NCBI RefSeq assembly: GCF_010093535.1
Contig: NW_022985177.1
Span: 82,598-102,266, forward strand
Source: Lindgomyces ingoldianus
Taxonomy: Eukaryota > Ascomycota > Dothideomycetes > Pleosporales > Lindgomycetaceae
Reading direction: 5' to 3'
DNA: 19,669 bases
The position numbers were made by a program, and so were the translations under genes. Below, piece after piece: positions 19,596-19,669 of the stretch (the first letter of the stretch is position 1; each line of letters begins with the position of its first letter). Below the pieces are notes generated by a model. The model did no database searches, had not been told where the DNA came from, and saw only the letters and a program-made list of their open reading frames with translations.

Positions 19596-19669
19596 TAGCT
19601 AATACTAATCTCTAACACACTAATATAGCTAATGCTAATCTCTAACACACTAATATAGCTAATGCTAAT
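19596..19669 (+). repeat. 30-bp tandem repeat, cut by the window end
   Basis: Units start at 19596, 19626 and 19656, reading TAGCTAATRCTAATCTCTAA then CACACTAATA. The first two units differ by one A/G change, and the third is truncated by the window edge, so the array probably continues. Confidence 0.93.

Noticed and set aside
1..19669. CRISPR array, tRNA or rRNA genes
   Set aside because: No regularly spaced identical repeats with unique spacers, no tRNA cloverleaf with intact arms and no rRNA-like conserved block was seen. The recurring sequence blocks are LTRs.
1..19669. Regional centromere or mitochondrial DNA because of very high A+T
   Set aside because: The A+T richness is explained by RIP on identifiable nuclear transposons and a nuclear helicase gene. 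No mitochondrial gene was recognised, and nothing in sequence alone marks a centromere.

Overview
The window looks like a repeat-rich, AT-rich block from a filamentous ascomycete, probably subtelomeric. The base composition is dominated by TpA, and almost no reading frame is intact. When old coding frames are read through, the interrupting stops are TAA and TAG, as expected when CAA, CAG and TGG codons suffer C-to-T or G-to-A transitions. Homologous copies inside the window differ mostly by such transitions. This is the signature of repeat-induced point mutation (RIP). No tRNA, rRNA, CRISPR or intact protein-coding gene was recognised.

Layout, left to right. (1) 1-945 is the 3' end of a Ty1/Copia LTR retrotransposon (copy C), cut by the window edge. 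(2) 946-1600 is intergenic, with a (CTAGAC)n microsatellite, an 11-bp minisatellite and a 22-bp AT repeat. (3) About 1620-3625 is the distal part of a large minus-strand pseudogene. (4) 3626-17100 is an outer Copia element (copy A), flanked by the 5-bp target duplication TTACT. (5) Inside copy A are two younger insertions: a 1100-bp foldback derivative of a Fot1/Pogo transposon (4284-5383) and a complete second Copia element (copy B, 7722-13910) flanked by the target duplication GATAT. (6) 17101-19425 is the proximal part of the same minus-strand pseudogene. It carries the ordered motifs of a RecQ-type SF2 helicase. (7) 19426-19669 is less mutated sequence ending in a 30-bp tandem repeat.

The structure resolves exactly. 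Removing copy B plus one GATAT, and the foldback plus one TA, gives a copy A of about 6179 bp, close to the 6189 bp of copy B. Removing copy A plus one TTACT restores one continuous helicase frame across the junction. The order of events is therefore: helicase-like gene, then copy A into it, then copy B and the foldback into copy A (relative order of these two unknown), with RIP acting over much of the region. Each Copia copy encodes one gag-protease-integrase-RT-RNase H frame, all on the plus strand.

The most interesting items are the helicase relic (over 1400 codons, with a long unrecognised C-terminal half), which resembles the telomere-linked RecQ helicases of fungi; the Pogo foldback, built by inverted duplication of the transposon's 5' half; and conserved palindromes within the 266-bp LTRs. 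All translations were done by hand. Family names rest on motif recognition, not on searches.
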